Origin: Hyphomicrobiaceae bacterium
GTDB taxonomy: Bacteria > Pseudomonadota > Alphaproteobacteria > Rhizobiales > Ancalomicrobiaceae
Direction: 5' to 3'
DNA length: 64,000 bases
NCBI GenBank assembly: GCA_016793065.1
Contig: JAEULV010000003.1
Location: 1 to 64,000 of the forward strand
In this document: one piece after another, positions 55,391 to 64,000 of the stretch
Layout: every line of letters starts with the position of its first letter
How positions within the stretch are numbered: the first letter of the stretch is position 1
The notes under the pieces: model-generated
The model's input: the letters and a program-made list of their open reading frames with translations, nothing else
The model's database searches: none
Told to the model about the DNA's origin: nothing
Translations under genes and position numbers: made by a program

Positions 55391-56383
55391 ATGGTGACGC
55401 TTCTCGATACGACCAACGCGCCCGGCGAGCAGCCGGCGGCCAAGGGCGACGGCAAGGCCAAGGCGCGGCATCCGGAAAAGGCGCATAGGCCCGACCAGCC
55501 GGTGCAGCGCAAGCCGGCGTGGATCCGGGTGAAGGCGCCGACCTCGCCGGTCTATCGCGAGACCCAGGACATCGTGAAGGAGAACAAGCTCCATACGGTG
55601 TGCGAGGAAGCGGGCTGCCCGAATATCGGCGAGTGCTGGTCGAAGAAGCACGCGACGTTCATGATCATGGGCGACACCTGCACCCGCGCCTGCGCCTTCT
55701 GCAACGTCAAGACCGGCATGCCGGGGGCGCTCGACGCCGACGAGCCGCGCAAGGTGGCCGAGGCGACGGCCAAGCTCGGCCTCAGCCATGTGGTGATCAC
55801 CTCGGTCGACCGCGACGATCTCGCCGATGGCGGCGCGGCGCATTTCGCGCAGGTGATCCAGGCGATCCGGCAGGCGGCGCCGGGCACGACGATCGAGGTG
55901 CTGACCCCGGACTTCCTACGCAAGGAGGGGGCGCTCGAGGTGGTGGTGGCGGCGAAGCCGGACGTGTTCAACCACAATCTCGAGACCGTGCCGTCGAAAT
56001 ACCTGAAGGTCCGGCCGGGGGCGCGCTATTTCCACTCGATCCGGCTGTTGCAGCGGGTGAAGGAACTGGACAGGACCATGTTCACCAAGTCGGGGATCAT
56101 GGTCGGGCTCGGCGAGGAGCGCAACGAGGTGCTGCAGCTGATGGACGACCTGCGCACGGCGGAAGTTGACTTCCTCACCATCGGCCAGTATCTGCAGCCG
56201 ACGCGCAAGCATCATCCGGTGATGGGTTTCGTCCCGCCGGAGGAGTTCAAGGCCTACGAGACCATCGCCTATGCCAAGGGCTTCCTGATGGTGTCGTCGA
56301 GCCCGCTGACGCGGTCGTCGCATCATGCCGGCGACGATTTCGCCCGGATGAAGGGCAATCGCCTGCAGCAGCTCGGCTACTGA
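55391..56383 (+). CDS. lipA: Lipoyl synthase
   Basis: 330 residues. The radical-SAM motif [10 protein letters not shown] and the auxiliary cluster cysteines in [13 protein letters not shown] are both present, with the GDTCTRAC ring and the VGLGE SAM strand. It inserts sulfur at C6 and C8 of octanoyl domains, and so makes the lipoyl groups of PdhB and PdhC. The N-terminal about 40 residues ([19 protein letters not shown]) are a poorly conserved tail. It marks the resumption of the conserved housekeeping block. Confidence 0.97.
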   Translation: MVTLLDTTNAPGEQPAAKGDGKAKARHPEKAHRPDQPVQRKPAWIRVKAPTSPVYRETQDIVKENKLHTVCEEAGCPNIGECWSKKHATFMIMGDTCTRACAFCNVKTGMPGALDADEPRKVAEATAKLGLSHVVITSVDRDDLADGGAAHFAQVIQAIRQAAPGTTIEVLTPDFLRKEGALEVVVAAKPDVFNHNLETVPSKYLKVRPGARYFHSIRLLQRVKELDRTMFTKSGIMVGLGEERNEVLQLMDDLRTAEVDFLTIGQYLQPTRKHHPVMGFVPPEEFKAYETIAYAKGFLMVSSSPLTRSSHHAGDDFARMKGNRLQQLGY

Positions 56384-56392
56384 GCCGCGCCG

Positions 56393-56848
56393 ATGCCGCA
56401 ATTCTCCACCTCGCACCGGGTCAAGCATTCTGCCGCCGACATGTTCGCGCTTGTCGGCGACGTGGAGAACTATCCGCGTTTCGTGCCGCTGTGCCAGGCG
56501 CTGAAGGTGCGCGGCCGGCAGACCGGCGCCGACGGGCGCGAGGTGCTGGTGGCGGACATGACAGTTGCCTACAAGGTGTTCCGCGAGACCTTCACCAGCC
56601 GGGTGACGCTCGACCGCGACAAGCTCCTGATCCTGGTCGAATATCTCGACGGGCCGTTCCGGCGGCTGGAAAACACCTGGTCGTTCGTCGATGCCGGAGA
56701 GCGGGCCTGCGATGTCGGCTTCGACATTTCCTACGAGTTCCGCTCGGCGACGCTCGGGGCGCTGATGGGGGCGATGTTCGACAAGGCGTTCCGCAAGTTC
56801 TCCAAGGCCTTCGAGGCCCGCGCCGACGAAGTCTATGGTGGTGCCTGA
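56393..56848 (+). CDS. SRPBCC-family RatA/Coq10-like protein
   Basis: 151 residues. START-like fold with the conserved opening FSTSHRVKHSAADMFALVGDVENYPRFVPLCQALKV and ending ALMGAMFDKAFRKFSKAFEARA. In alphaproteobacteria such genes are placed beside lipA and are taken as Coq10-like ubiquinone-binding proteins or as RatA-type ribosome factors; which applies is unclear. Starts 9 bases after lipA. Confidence 0.9.
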   Translation: MPQFSTSHRVKHSAADMFALVGDVENYPRFVPLCQALKVRGRQTGADGREVLVADMTVAYKVFRETFTSRVTLDRDKLLILVEYLDGPFRRLENTWSFVDAGERACDVGFDISYEFRSATLGALMGAMFDKAFRKFSKAFEARADEVYGGA

Positions 56849-56958
56849 GTCGATCACCGGTTTCGGCCTTGTAACCGCCTTGGTGTTCGGCTTGAAGGAA
56901 ACCCCGGCGGATGCTTGGGCGCTGTCGCGTTCCATCAACCTGCGATATCGAGACCCGC

Positions 56959-57420
56959 ATGAGCCAGATCGAGATCAAGGAACTGATCAATGTCGACGCC
57001 GAGCGCGTGTTCGCGATGCTGCTCGACACGGGAGCGCTGGTGAAGATGTTTTCGGTGGTGAGGTCGGTCAAGGAGATCGGTCGGTCGCTGAACGATGACG
57101 GGACCGAGGAGACGCGCTGTCGCATCAGCGGCGGTTTCAACATGATCAACCTTGATGTCGACGTGGTGCAGCGGGTCGACCGGGCGGGGCGCGTGCTGGT
57201 TTCGGAGCTCTCCGGCAGCCTGTTGAAGGCGATGACCGTGCGGATCGAGGTGACGCCGGAAGGCGAACGGTTCTGCGAGGCGACCTTCAACATCGACTAC
57301 GAGTTCGGGCTGCTGTCGCCGCTGCGGCTCGTCGTCAACAAGCCGCTGCTCGATCTGGCGGTCGACGGCTACATGCGCAAGATCGCCCGGCGGGCCTCGC
57401 GCTTGACAGTGGCGGTCTGA
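56959..57420 (+). CDS. Second SRPBCC-family protein
   Basis: 153 residues from ATG 56959 (MSQIEIKELINVDAERVF). Same overall size and START-like pattern as the gene before it: opening strand with a charged VF helix, SGGFNMINLDVDVVQRVD strands and C-terminal helix LLDLAVDGYMRKIARRA. The two proteins are only distantly similar. It may have arisen by duplication or by separate recruitment. Function unknown; a hydrophobic ligand is inferred from the fold. Confidence 0.75.
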   Translation: MSQIEIKELINVDAERVFAMLLDTGALVKMFSVVRSVKEIGRSLNDDGTEETRCRISGGFNMINLDVDVVQRVDRAGRVLVSELSGSLLKAMTVRIEVTPEGERFCEATFNIDYEFGLLSPLRLVVNKPLLDLAVDGYMRKIARRASRLTVAV

Positions 57421-57529
57421 CGGTCGCGGCGCGGGTCGGTGCCGCGCCGGCGTGTTGCCCGGGCGGAACGCGGCTTTCTTAATCTTTGTCGGAGACTATC
57501 GGGCGGCTCACGTTCAAGCGGACCCCGTC

Positions 57530-59863
57530 ATGGCTCTCACCGACAATTGCAGCACCGTCACTCCCGTTGCCAGCCGTTCGGCGAAGGTCGACGTGGCGCT
57601 GTTCGCGTTCACGCTGTTCGTCTCGGCCTTCCTGCTGTTCTCGATCCAGCCGATGTTTGCCAAGTTCGTGCTGCCGAAGCTCGGCGGCGCGCCGGCGGTG
57701 TGGTCGGTGGCGATGGTGTTCTTCCAGTCGGTGCTGCTTGCCGGTTACGGCTATGCCCATTGGCTGAGCGCGCATCAGCCGGTGCGGCGGGCGGTGATGA
57801 TCCATCTCGGGGTGATGGCGGTGGCGGTGTTCGCGCTGCCGATCGGGGTGGCGGCCGGGTTCGGCGCGCCGCCGGCGACGTTCACCGCGCTGTGGCTGAT
57901 CGGGCTGTTCGCGGCATCGGTCGGACTGCCGTTCTTCGCGGTGTCGGGCAATGGGCCGCTTTTGCAGGCGTGGTTCGGCCGCACCGGGCATCCGCATGGT
58001 TCGGACCCGTACTTCCTTTATGGCGCCTCGAATGTCGGTTCGTTCGTGGCGCTGCTCAGTTATCCGTTCCTGCTGGAGCCGCTGATCGGGGCGGGCCAGC
58101 AGGCCGAATTGTGGACCGGTGGCTTCCTGGTGCTCCTGATGCTGATTGCCGCCTGCGGCGTTCGGGTGATGGACGCCGACCGCGAGCGGACCGGTTTCAC
58201 CTTGCCGTCGGTCGCGGCCCGACCGGCGACAATGGCCGTGGCGGCGGCGAAGCCGAGCCTTGCCGCGCGCGGGCGCTGGGTGGCGCTGGCCTTCGTGCCG
58301 TCGGCGCTGCTGGTGGCGGTGACGGCGCATCTTTCCACCGATGTGGCGGCAGCGCCGTTCCTGTGGGTGTTGCCGCTGGCGCTGTTCCTGCTGACCTTCG
58401 TCATCACCTTCCAGCGCCGGCCGTGGCTGAAGCATGGCTGGATGCTGGCGATGCAGGCGCCGATCGTCTGCGCCATGCTGCTGGTGACGCTTGGCAGCCT
58501 GCAAATGCCGATGGTGGTGATGGTGGGCCTGCATCTGGCGACGTTCTTCGTTGTCGCCATGGCCTGTCATGGCGAATTGGTCCGCCAGCGCCCGGACGCG
58601 GCCAACCTCACCGAGTTTTACCTGTGGATGTCGTTCGGCGGCGTGCTGGGCGGCATTTTTGCCGGGCTGGCGGCACCGGTGCTGTTCAATTCGGTGCTGG
58701 AATATCCGCTGGTGCTGGTTCTCTCGCTCGCCATCCATCCGCGCCTCTGGCGCACAGGGCGGGCGGAGCTGTTGCGGTCCGTCGCGATCGCGGCCGGGCT
58801 TGCGCTGGTGGCGGCGGTGCCGGTGATCGGCTTCGGCGTGCGGGCGACCAGCGGTCCGGTGATCTTCTGGATCCTCGGACTGGCGCTGGTCTGGGGGGCG
58901 ATCACCCTGCAGCGCGAGATCCCGCTGCGGCACATGGCGCTGACGCTCGCCGCGATGCTGGCGGTGGAACTGCACCTGCCGGCGGACATGGGGACACGGA
59001 CGGTGCGCAGCTTCTTCGGCGTGCACAAGGTGTCGACCAGCGCCGACGGACAGTTCCGGGTGCTGATCCACGGCACGACCATCCACGGCGCCGAGCGCAT
59101 CCGCAATGCCGATGGCACGCCCTTCGCCGGCCGGCCGGAGCCGAGCACCTATTACTGGCACGGCTCGCCGATGGCCGAGACCATCAACGTGGCGCGGGCG
59201 CTGCGCGGCGGGCGGCTGGAGCGGATGGCGGTCATCGGGCTCGGATCGGGCAGCATTGCCTGTCATCGCCGGCCGGGCGAGCAGTGGAGCTATTACGAGA
59301 TCGATCCGCATGTGATCGAACTGGCGCGCGATCCGGCGACGTTCCGCTTCCTGTCGGAATGCGGCGCCGACCAGCCGATTGTGCTGGGCGACGCGCGGTT
59401 GACCATCGCCGACAAGCCGGCGGGGGCATATGAGCACATCATCGTCGATGCGTTCTCGTCGGATGCGATCCCGGTGCACCTGCTGACGCGCGAGGCGCTT
59501 GCGACCTATTTCAGCAAGCTCGACGAGCGCGGCTTCGTCGTCTTCCACATTTCCAACCGGCACATGGAGTTGTCGCGGGTGCTGGCGGCGATCGGGCGGG
59601 AGGCGGGGCTCGTCACCTATGCTATGCAGCGCAACCCCAACGATGCCGATGCCGAGCAGCGGATGTTCGCCGGCTCGAAGGTGGCGGTGGTGGCGCGGCG
59701 CACCGCCGATCTCGGCACGATCGCCACCAGCGGCGACTGGACCCGGATCGAGCCGCTGCCGGGGCAGCGGGCGTGGACGGACGACTTCTCCAACGTGCTG
59801 GAGCCGATCCTGCGTCACTATGTCGACGGCGATCAGCCCTATCGGATCGTCACCGCCGATTGA
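57530..59863 (+). CDS. Fused MFS transporter/spermidine synthase-like protein
   Basis: 777 residues from ATG 57530; upstream starts are possible. The first about 490 residues contain about 12 hydrophobic helices (LFAFTLFVSAFLLFSIQPMFAKFVLPKLGG at the start is typical of this fusion family). The C-terminal domain is an aminopropyltransferase-like Rossmann fold with VIGLGSGSIACH, YYEIDPHVIELA, GDARL and VDAFSSDAIPVHLLTREA. The family is widespread but its reaction is not established. Convergent with pncC. Confidence 0.87.
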   Translation: MALTDNCSTVTPVASRSAKVDVALFAFTLFVSAFLLFSIQPMFAKFVLPKLGGAPAVWSVAMVFFQSVLLAGYGYAHWLSAHQPVRRAVMIHLGVMAVAVFALPIGVAAGFGAPPATFTALWLIGLFAASVGLPFFAVSGNGPLLQAWFGRTGHPHGSDPYFLYGASNVGSFVALLSYPFLLEPLIGAGQQAELWTGGFLVLLMLIAACGVRVMDADRERTGFTLPSVAARPATMAVAAAKPSLAARGRWVALAFVPSALLVAVTAHLSTDVAAAPFLWVLPLALFLLTFVITFQRRPWLKHGWMLAMQAPIVCAMLLVTLGSLQMPMVVMVGLHLATFFVVAMACHGELVRQRPDAANLTEFYLWMSFGGVLGGIFAGLAAPVLFNSVLEYPLVLVLSLAIHPRLWRTGRAELLRSVAIAAGLALVAAVPVIGFGVRATSGPVIFWILGLALVWGAITLQREIPLRHMALTLAAMLAVELHLPADMGTRTVRSFFGVHKVSTSADGQFRVLIHGTTIHGAERIRNADGTPFAGRPEPSTYYWHGSPMAETINVARALRGGRLERMAVIGLGSGSIACHRRPGEQWSYYEIDPHVIELARDPATFRFLSECGADQPIVLGDARLTIADKPAGAYEHIIVDAFSSDAIPVHLLTREALATYFSKLDERGFVVFHISNRHMELSRVLAAIGREAGLVTYAMQRNPNDADAEQRMFAGSKVAVVARRTADLGTIATSGDWTRIEPLPGQRAWTDDFSNVLEPILRHYVDGDQPYRIVTAD

Positions 59864-59893
59864 GCGCCCCGAAACGAAGCGGACTTGGGTCTT

Positions 59894-60397
59894 TCAGTCT
59901 TCGAGGTCGGCGAGGTCTTCGAGCAGGCGCAGTGCCTCGGCGACGGTCGCGGCGCGGATTTCGGCGCGCGTCAGCGGCCCGAAGCGGCGCTCGACATGGA
60001 CGGGCGGATGGCCGCGCCGCATGGCGGCGAAATGCACCAGTCCGACCGGCTTGTCGCTCGATCCGCCGCCCGGGCCGGCGATGCCGGTGACCGCCACGGC
60101 GCAATCGGCCTTCGACCCGATGATGGCACCCTCGGCCATGGCGCGCGCCACCGGCTCGCTGACGGCGCCGTGGGCATAGAGCATCGCTTCCGGCACCTTG
60201 AGCAGGTCAGCCTTGGCGGCGTTGGAATAGGTGACGAAACCGCGATCGACGACGGCCGACGAGCCGGCGACCTCGGTCAACAGCCCGGCAATCAGGCCGC
60301 CGGTGCAGGATTCGGCCGTCGCGATCATCAGGCCGTTCTCGGCATAGCGCCGGATCAGGGCCTCGGCGCGGGGCAAGAGCGGCGCGAGATCGGTCAT
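59894..60397 (-). CDS. pncC: Nicotinamide-nucleotide amidohydrolase (CinA C-terminal family)
   Basis: 167 residues. The family signature is TAESCTGGLIAGLLTEVAGSSAVVDRGFVTYSNAAKADLL, with the catalytic Ser in SCTGG, and GIAGPGGGSSDKPVGLVHFA near the middle. It deamidates NMN to NaMN in the cytoplasm. It is the short, stand-alone form without the MoaB-like N-terminal domain. Start ATG 60397. It lies next to ispDF, as is usual in the order. Confidence 0.93.
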   Translation of the reverse strand: MTDLAPLLPRAEALIRRYAENGLMIATAESCTGGLIAGLLTEVAGSSAVVDRGFVTYSNAAKADLLKVPEAMLYAHGAVSEPVARAMAEGAIIGSKADCAVAVTGIAGPGGGSSDKPVGLVHFAAMRRGHPPVHVERRFGPLTRAEIRAATVAEALRLLEDLADLED

Positions 60398-60430
60398 GAC
60401 GGGTCCTTTGGCCTTGAACAGCGGGAACGG

Positions 60431-61639
60431 CTAGAGCGGCAGGCGGATGGTGGCGGTGGCGATGGCGGCGATGCCCTCGCGGCGGCCGACGAAGCCGAGC
60501 TTTTCGTTGGTGGTGGCCTTGACGCCGACCCGGTCGATGGTGATGCCGCAATAGTCGGCGATGCGGGCGCGCATGGCCTCGCGGTGCGGGCCGACCTTCG
60601 GGGCCTCGGCGATGATCGAGACGTCGCAATGGGCGAGGCGGCCGCCGCGGGCGGCGAGCCGGCGCATGGCGTCCTCGAGGAAGATGCGCGACGGCGCGCC
60701 GCGCCAGCGCTGGTCGGAGGGTGGGAAGTGCTGGCCGATATCGCCGTCGCCGAGGGCCCCGAGAATGGCGTCGGTCAGCGCATGCAGCGCGACATCGGCG
60801 TCGGAATGGCCGTTGAGGCGGGCGGCATGGGGGATCTCGACGCCGCAGAGGGTGACGAATTCGCCCGGTTCGAACGAATGGACGTCGTAGCCGGTGCCGA
60901 CGCGGATATCGGCGAGGCGGGCCCATTCGGCGGTTTCGAGGGTGACGCGGGCGGCGTCGATATCGGTCGAGGTGGTCAGTTTGCGGTTGGAGGCGTCGCC
61001 CATGACCATTTCCACAGTGCGGCCCGCCCATTCGGCGACGCCGGCGTCATCGGTGAAGTCGGCGCGGCCGGCTGCGGCGGCGGCGCGGTGATCGGCAAGG
61101 ATGGCATTGAAGGCGAAGGCCTGCGGCGTCTGCGCCGCCCACAGGCCGTCGCGGGGGACGGTATCGACGACGGCGCCGGTGGCGTCGGCCTTCTTCAAGG
61201 TGTCGACGACCGGCACGCCGACCAGCACCGCCTCGCTGCCGCCAACGAGCGCGGCGATGGTGCGGTCGATGATGGCGGCGGAGACGAAGGGGCGGGCGGC
61301 GTCGTGGATCAGCACATGGGCGCTGCCGGTCGCGGCGAGCGCCTCCAGCCCGGCAAGCACCGAGCCCTGGCGGGTGGCGGCGCCGCGGACCGGCGGGGAG
61401 AGCTTGGGATCGGGAAGGACGGCGGCTTGATACAGTTCGAGATGGTCGGGATGGATCGCCACCACGACCTCGGCAATCCACGGATGCCGAACGAAGGCCG
61501 CGACGCTATGTTGCAACACGCTGGCGGGGCCGAGGCGGCGGTACTGCTTGGGCAGGGGATCGCCATCGGCGACCCGGCTGCCGCTGCCGGCGGCGACGAT
61601 GAGAACCGCTATTCTGGGGATTGCCGCTTCCGCCGTCAT
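60431..61639 (-). CDS. ispDF: Bifunctional IspD/IspF of the MEP isoprenoid pathway
   Basis: 402 residues. N-terminal IspD (CTP-dependent cytidylyltransferase): AVLIVAAGSGSRVADGDPLPKQYRRLG and IHDAARPFV. C-terminal IspF (2C-methyl-D-erythritol cyclodiphosphate synthase): RVGTGYDVHSFEPGEFVTLCGVEIPH, NGHSDADVALHALTDAILGALGDGDIGQHFPP with its zinc-binding Asp and His. Two steps of the pathway in one chain, a fusion common in alphaproteobacteria. Start ATG 61639 (MTAEAAIPRIAV) or 61657; neither has a strong Shine-Dalgarno. Confidence 0.95.
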   Translation of the reverse strand: MTAEAAIPRIAVLIVAAGSGSRVADGDPLPKQYRRLGPASVLQHSVAAFVRHPWIAEVVVAIHPDHLELYQAAVLPDPKLSPPVRGAATRQGSVLAGLEALAATGSAHVLIHDAARPFVSAAIIDRTIAALVGGSEAVLVGVPVVDTLKKADATGAVVDTVPRDGLWAAQTPQAFAFNAILADHRAAAAAGRADFTDDAGVAEWAGRTVEMVMGDASNRKLTTSTDIDAARVTLETAEWARLADIRVGTGYDVHSFEPGEFVTLCGVEIPHAARLNGHSDADVALHALTDAILGALGDGDIGQHFPPSDQRWRGAPSRIFLEDAMRRLAARGGRLAHCDVSIIAEAPKVGPHREAMRARIADYCGITIDRVGVKATTNEKLGFVGRREGIAAIATATIRLPL

Positions 61640-61803
61640 TGTTTCGCACCCGTCCATGGGCTAGCCGCTGATCCGATGGTTTGCCGCCGCCGTGTTTACC
61701 ACGTTGGCGCCAAAGGCCAACCCGGTCGGCGGGCAACAGGAAAACACTTGCGGTTTTTGATGAAACTGCCGAATATTGGCCAGGAAATAAGCGCGCCTAA
61801 ATA

Positions 61804-62829
61804 ATGAGCACAGACATTCCAGCAACTTCGATGCCCTCCGGTTTTCGCATCGGCCGATTCAGTTTCGGCCGGCCGGCGCTGCTTGCGCCGATGTCGGGCA
61901 TCACCGATCTGCCGTTCCGGCGCATCGCCGCGCGGTTCGGCGCGCCCTACGTCGTCTCCGAGATGGTCGCCAGCGAGAGCCTGGTGATCGGCAACGAGGA
62001 GATGGCGTTGCGCACGGCCGGAGAGGGGATGAGCCCGCATGTGGTGCAGCTCGCCGGGCGCGAGCCGCGCTGGATGGCGGAAGCGGCGCGGCTGGCCGAG
62101 GGCGCCGGCGCCGACATCATCGACATCAACATGGGCTGTCCGTCGAAGCGGGTGACGACCGGCTATTCCGGCGCGGCGCTGATGCGCGATCTCGAACTTG
62201 CGACCGCGATGATCGAGGCGACGGTTGCCGCGACCGCCTTGCCGGTGACGCTGAAGATGCGCCTCGGCTGGGATCGCGGCTCGATCAACGCGCCGGAGCT
62301 GGCGCGGCGGGCGCAGGCCGCCGGGGTGGCGATGATCACCGTGCACGGCCGCACCCGCGACCAGTTCTATGACGGGACCGCCGACTGGGGCGCGATCCGG
62401 CCGGTGGTCGAGGCGGTGTCGCTGCCGGTGATCGCCAATGGCGACTGCCTGTCGGCCGGCGATGCCGTGGTGATGATGGCGGCATCGGGGGCGGCGGGTG
62501 TGATGGTCGGGCGCGGCGCCCAGGGCAAGCCGTGGCTGCCGGCGGTGATCACTGCCCAGTTGGAAGGCCGTCCGCGGATCGAACCGCCTCAGGGTGAGGC
62601 ATTCGCCGATGTGGTTGCTGCCCATTATGACGGCATTCTTGCCCATTATGGCGTCAAACTAGGCATACGCTGTGCGCGTAAGCATCTCGGCTGGTATCTC
62701 GATACGCTGACCGAGGCCGGGCATGACGTCGAAACGTTCCGTCGCTCCGTCCTGACTTGCGACAATCCTGCCACAGTCGTCGTGCTGATGCGCGAGGCTG
62801 CCGGCGCCGACATGATGAGGGCCGCCTGA
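61804..62829 (+). CDS. dusB: tRNA-dihydrouridine synthase B
   Basis: 341 residues. FMN TIM barrel that reduces specific uridines in tRNA. Motifs are [15 protein letters not shown], the catalytic Cys in [11 protein letters not shown], and [16 protein letters not shown]; a helical domain ends the chain. It is divergent from ispDF, with about 160 bases between. ATG 61804 is taken as start; the upstream region is AT-rich with an AATAAG-like leader. The stop overlaps the ntrB start (TGATG), which couples it to the nitrogen regulators, as in other members of the order. Confidence 0.95.
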   Translation: MSTDIPATSMPSGFRIGRFSFGRPALLAPMSGITDLPFRRIAARFGAPYVVSEMVASESLVIGNEEMALRTAGEGMSPHVVQLAGREPRWMAEAARLAEGAGADIIDINMGCPSKRVTTGYSGAALMRDLELATAMIEATVAATALPVTLKMRLGWDRGSINAPELARRAQAAGVAMITVHGRTRDQFYDGTADWGAIRPVVEAVSLPVIANGDCLSAGDAVVMMAASGAAGVMVGRGAQGKPWLPAVITAQLEGRPRIEPPQGEAFADVVAAHYDGILAHYGVKLGIRCARKHLGWYLDTLTEAGHDVETFRRSVLTCDNPATVVVLMREAAGADMMRAA

Positions 62830-63947
62830 TGTCCAAGCCGTTCGAGGCCGGCAATACCGCCACCGCCCAGATCCAGGCCCAGGCCGCGCTGGTCAACGCC
62901 CTGCCGCACCCGGTGATCATGATCGGCAAGGACGACAAGATCGCCTCGGCCAACGATGCGGCGCAGCACTTCTTCCAGTCGTCGGCGGCGGTAATGGCGC
63001 GGCATACCTTGAAATATTTTGTACCTTTCGGCAGTCCGGTGCTGGAATTGATCGAACAGGTACGGGAGCGGCAGGCGCCGGTCAGCGAGTATCGGGTCGA
63101 CATTTCCTCGCCCCGGATCGGCGGCGAGAAGATCGTCGACATCTATGCCTCGCCGATGCCGGACCGGGCCGAGGGCGTCGTGGTGATGCTGCAGGAGCGC
63201 ACCATGGCCGACAAGATCGACCGGCAGCTGACCCATCGCGGCGCGGCGCGCACCGTCACCGGGCTCGCGGCGATGCTGGCGCACGAGATCAAGAACCCGC
63301 TTTCCGGCATTCGCGGCGCGGCGCAGCTCTTGGAACAGGCGGCTTCGGCGGAAGACCGGGCGCTGACGCGGCTGATCACCGACGAGGCGGACCGCATCGT
63401 CAAGCTGGTCGACCGGATGGAGGTGTTCTCCGACGAGCGACCGGTGGAGCGCGAGGCGATCAACATCCACACGGTGCTGGACCATGTGAAGCGGTTGGCG
63501 CAATCCGGATTTGCCAGACATATCAAGATCGTGGAGGAATACGACCCATCGCTGCCGGCGGTCTGCGCCAATCGCGACCAGCTGGTGCAGGTGTTCCTCA
63601 ATGTGATCAAGAACGCCGCCGAGGCGATCGGCGACCTGCCGGATGGCGAGATCGTGCTGTCGACCGGGTTCCGGCCGGGCATCCGCCTGTCGGTGCCGGG
63701 ATCGTCGAGCCGGGTCAGCCTGCCGCTGGAGTTCACCGTGCGCGACAACGGGCCGGGCGTGCCGGCCGACATCCTGCCGCACCTGTTCGATCCGTTCGTC
63801 ACGACGAAGACGAACGGAACTGGCCTGGGTCTTGCTCTGGTCGCCAAGATCGTCGGCGACCATGGCGGGGTGATCGAGTGCGACAGCCAGCCGAGGCGCA
63901 CGACGTTCCGCATACTCATGCCGGCATTTACCAAGGCCCGGGCCTGA
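62829..63947 (+). CDS. ntrB: Nitrogen regulation sensor histidine kinase NtrB
   Basis: 372 residues from ATG 62829. A PAS domain (about 18-125, [22 protein letters not shown]) senses through PII signalling; HisKA follows with the phosphorylated H152 in [19 protein letters not shown], and HATPase has [19 protein letters not shown] and [13 protein letters not shown]. There is no membrane segment, as expected for NtrB. It is co-transcribed with dusB and followed 35 bases later by ntrC. Confidence 0.95.
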   Translation: MSKPFEAGNTATAQIQAQAALVNALPHPVIMIGKDDKIASANDAAQHFFQSSAAVMARHTLKYFVPFGSPVLELIEQVRERQAPVSEYRVDISSPRIGGEKIVDIYASPMPDRAEGVVVMLQERTMADKIDRQLTHRGAARTVTGLAAMLAHEIKNPLSGIRGAAQLLEQAASAEDRALTRLITDEADRIVKLVDRMEVFSDERPVEREAINIHTVLDHVKRLAQSGFARHIKIVEEYDPSLPAVCANRDQLVQVFLNVIKNAAEAIGDLPDGEIVLSTGFRPGIRLSVPGSSSRVSLPLEFTVRDNGPGVPADILPHLFDPFVTTKTNGTGLGLALVAKIVGDHGGVIECDSQPRRTTFRILMPAFTKARA

Positions 63948-63982
63948 TCTCCGGGTGAAGCGACATACAGGGACCCCGATCG

Positions 63983-64000
63983 ATGCCAACCGGCCAGATC
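63983..64000 (+). CDS. Start of a downstream gene, probably ntrC (partial)
   Basis: Only ATG plus five codons (MPTGQI) are in the window; GGGA lies upstream. Position directly after ntrB makes ntrC, the sigma-54-dependent partner, very likely, but the sequence itself cannot show it. Confidence 0.55.

Noticed and set aside
60431-61639. ispD-ispF fusion as a novelty
   Set aside because: Bifunctional IspDF is common in alphaproteobacteria.

Overview
The window is a GC-rich stretch (the coding regions read as roughly two-thirds G+C) from the chromosome of an alphaproteobacterium, most likely of the order Hyphomicrobiales (Rhizobiales). This rests on gene content and order: ftsB-like gene, pdhA, pdhB with its own lipoyl domain, pdhC and lpdA; then lipA, a RatA/Coq10-like gene, pncC/cinA, fused ispDF, dusB and ntrB. 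The species cannot be fixed from the sequence alone. No rRNA, tRNA, CRISPR array, integrase or transposase was seen. Almost every kilobase is protein-coding.

Layout. 1-0.85 kb: leftward 5' part of a globin-coupled chemoreceptor. 1.2-4.5 kb: tyrS (leftward), anmK and an FtsB-like gene. 4.6-11.0 kb: pyruvate dehydrogenase operon (pdhA, pdhB, small membrane protein, pdhC, small anchored protein, lpdA). 11.0-12.6 kb: an L,D-transpeptidase-like gene and a GlsB/YeaQ-type membrane protein. 12.7-18.7 kb: a TRAP dicarboxylate transporter (dctPQM, leftward) diverging from a DctS/DctR-type two-component system. 18.8-20.8 kb: RidA and a small soluble receptor with an N-terminal chemotaxis signalling hairpin and a C-terminal Cache domain. 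20.8-29.8 kb: an envelope locus: a peptidoglycan-binding protein with a degenerate trypsin-like domain, diverging from a 1758-residue alpha-2-macroglobulin and pbpC. 30.0-44.4 kb: a purine/urate catabolic run (uraH, xdhABC, BMP-type nucleoside ABC importer, puuD, uraD, two M20 amidohydrolases), closed by a strong terminator. 44.4-46.1 kb: a repeat-bearing spacer and a small membrane protein. 46.1-50.8 kb: an acyl-ACP synthetase with an apparently dead acyltransferase domain, a DUF4405-type membrane protein with a duplicated C-terminal domain, and a CDF metal exporter with a divergent MerR regulator. 50.9-55.2 kb: parC and a TPR-glycosyltransferase. 55.4-64.0 kb: lipA, two SRPBCC genes, an MFS/spermidine-synthase-like fusion, pncC, ispDF, dusB, ntrB and the first codons of ntrC.

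How it fits together. The pdh genes make the whole pyruvate dehydrogenase complex and lipA makes its cofactor. Genes 12.7-55.2 kb sit inside what is, from general knowledge of the order, usually a compact housekeeping neighbourhood; that stretch reads as an accessory block carrying dicarboxylate uptake, purine salvage and breakdown, envelope defence and metal efflux. The purine genes are unusually well joined: xdhC and the ABC importer overlap as TGATG, so purine import and oxidation are probably coupled in translation. The most unusual parts are the triad-less protease-like protein paired with alpha-2-macroglobulin/PBP1C, the hairpin-Cache receptor, the acyl-ACP synthetase lacking the acyltransferase His, and the duplicated domain of the DUF4405 protein. 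I did not find a clearly new multi-gene defence or mobile system.
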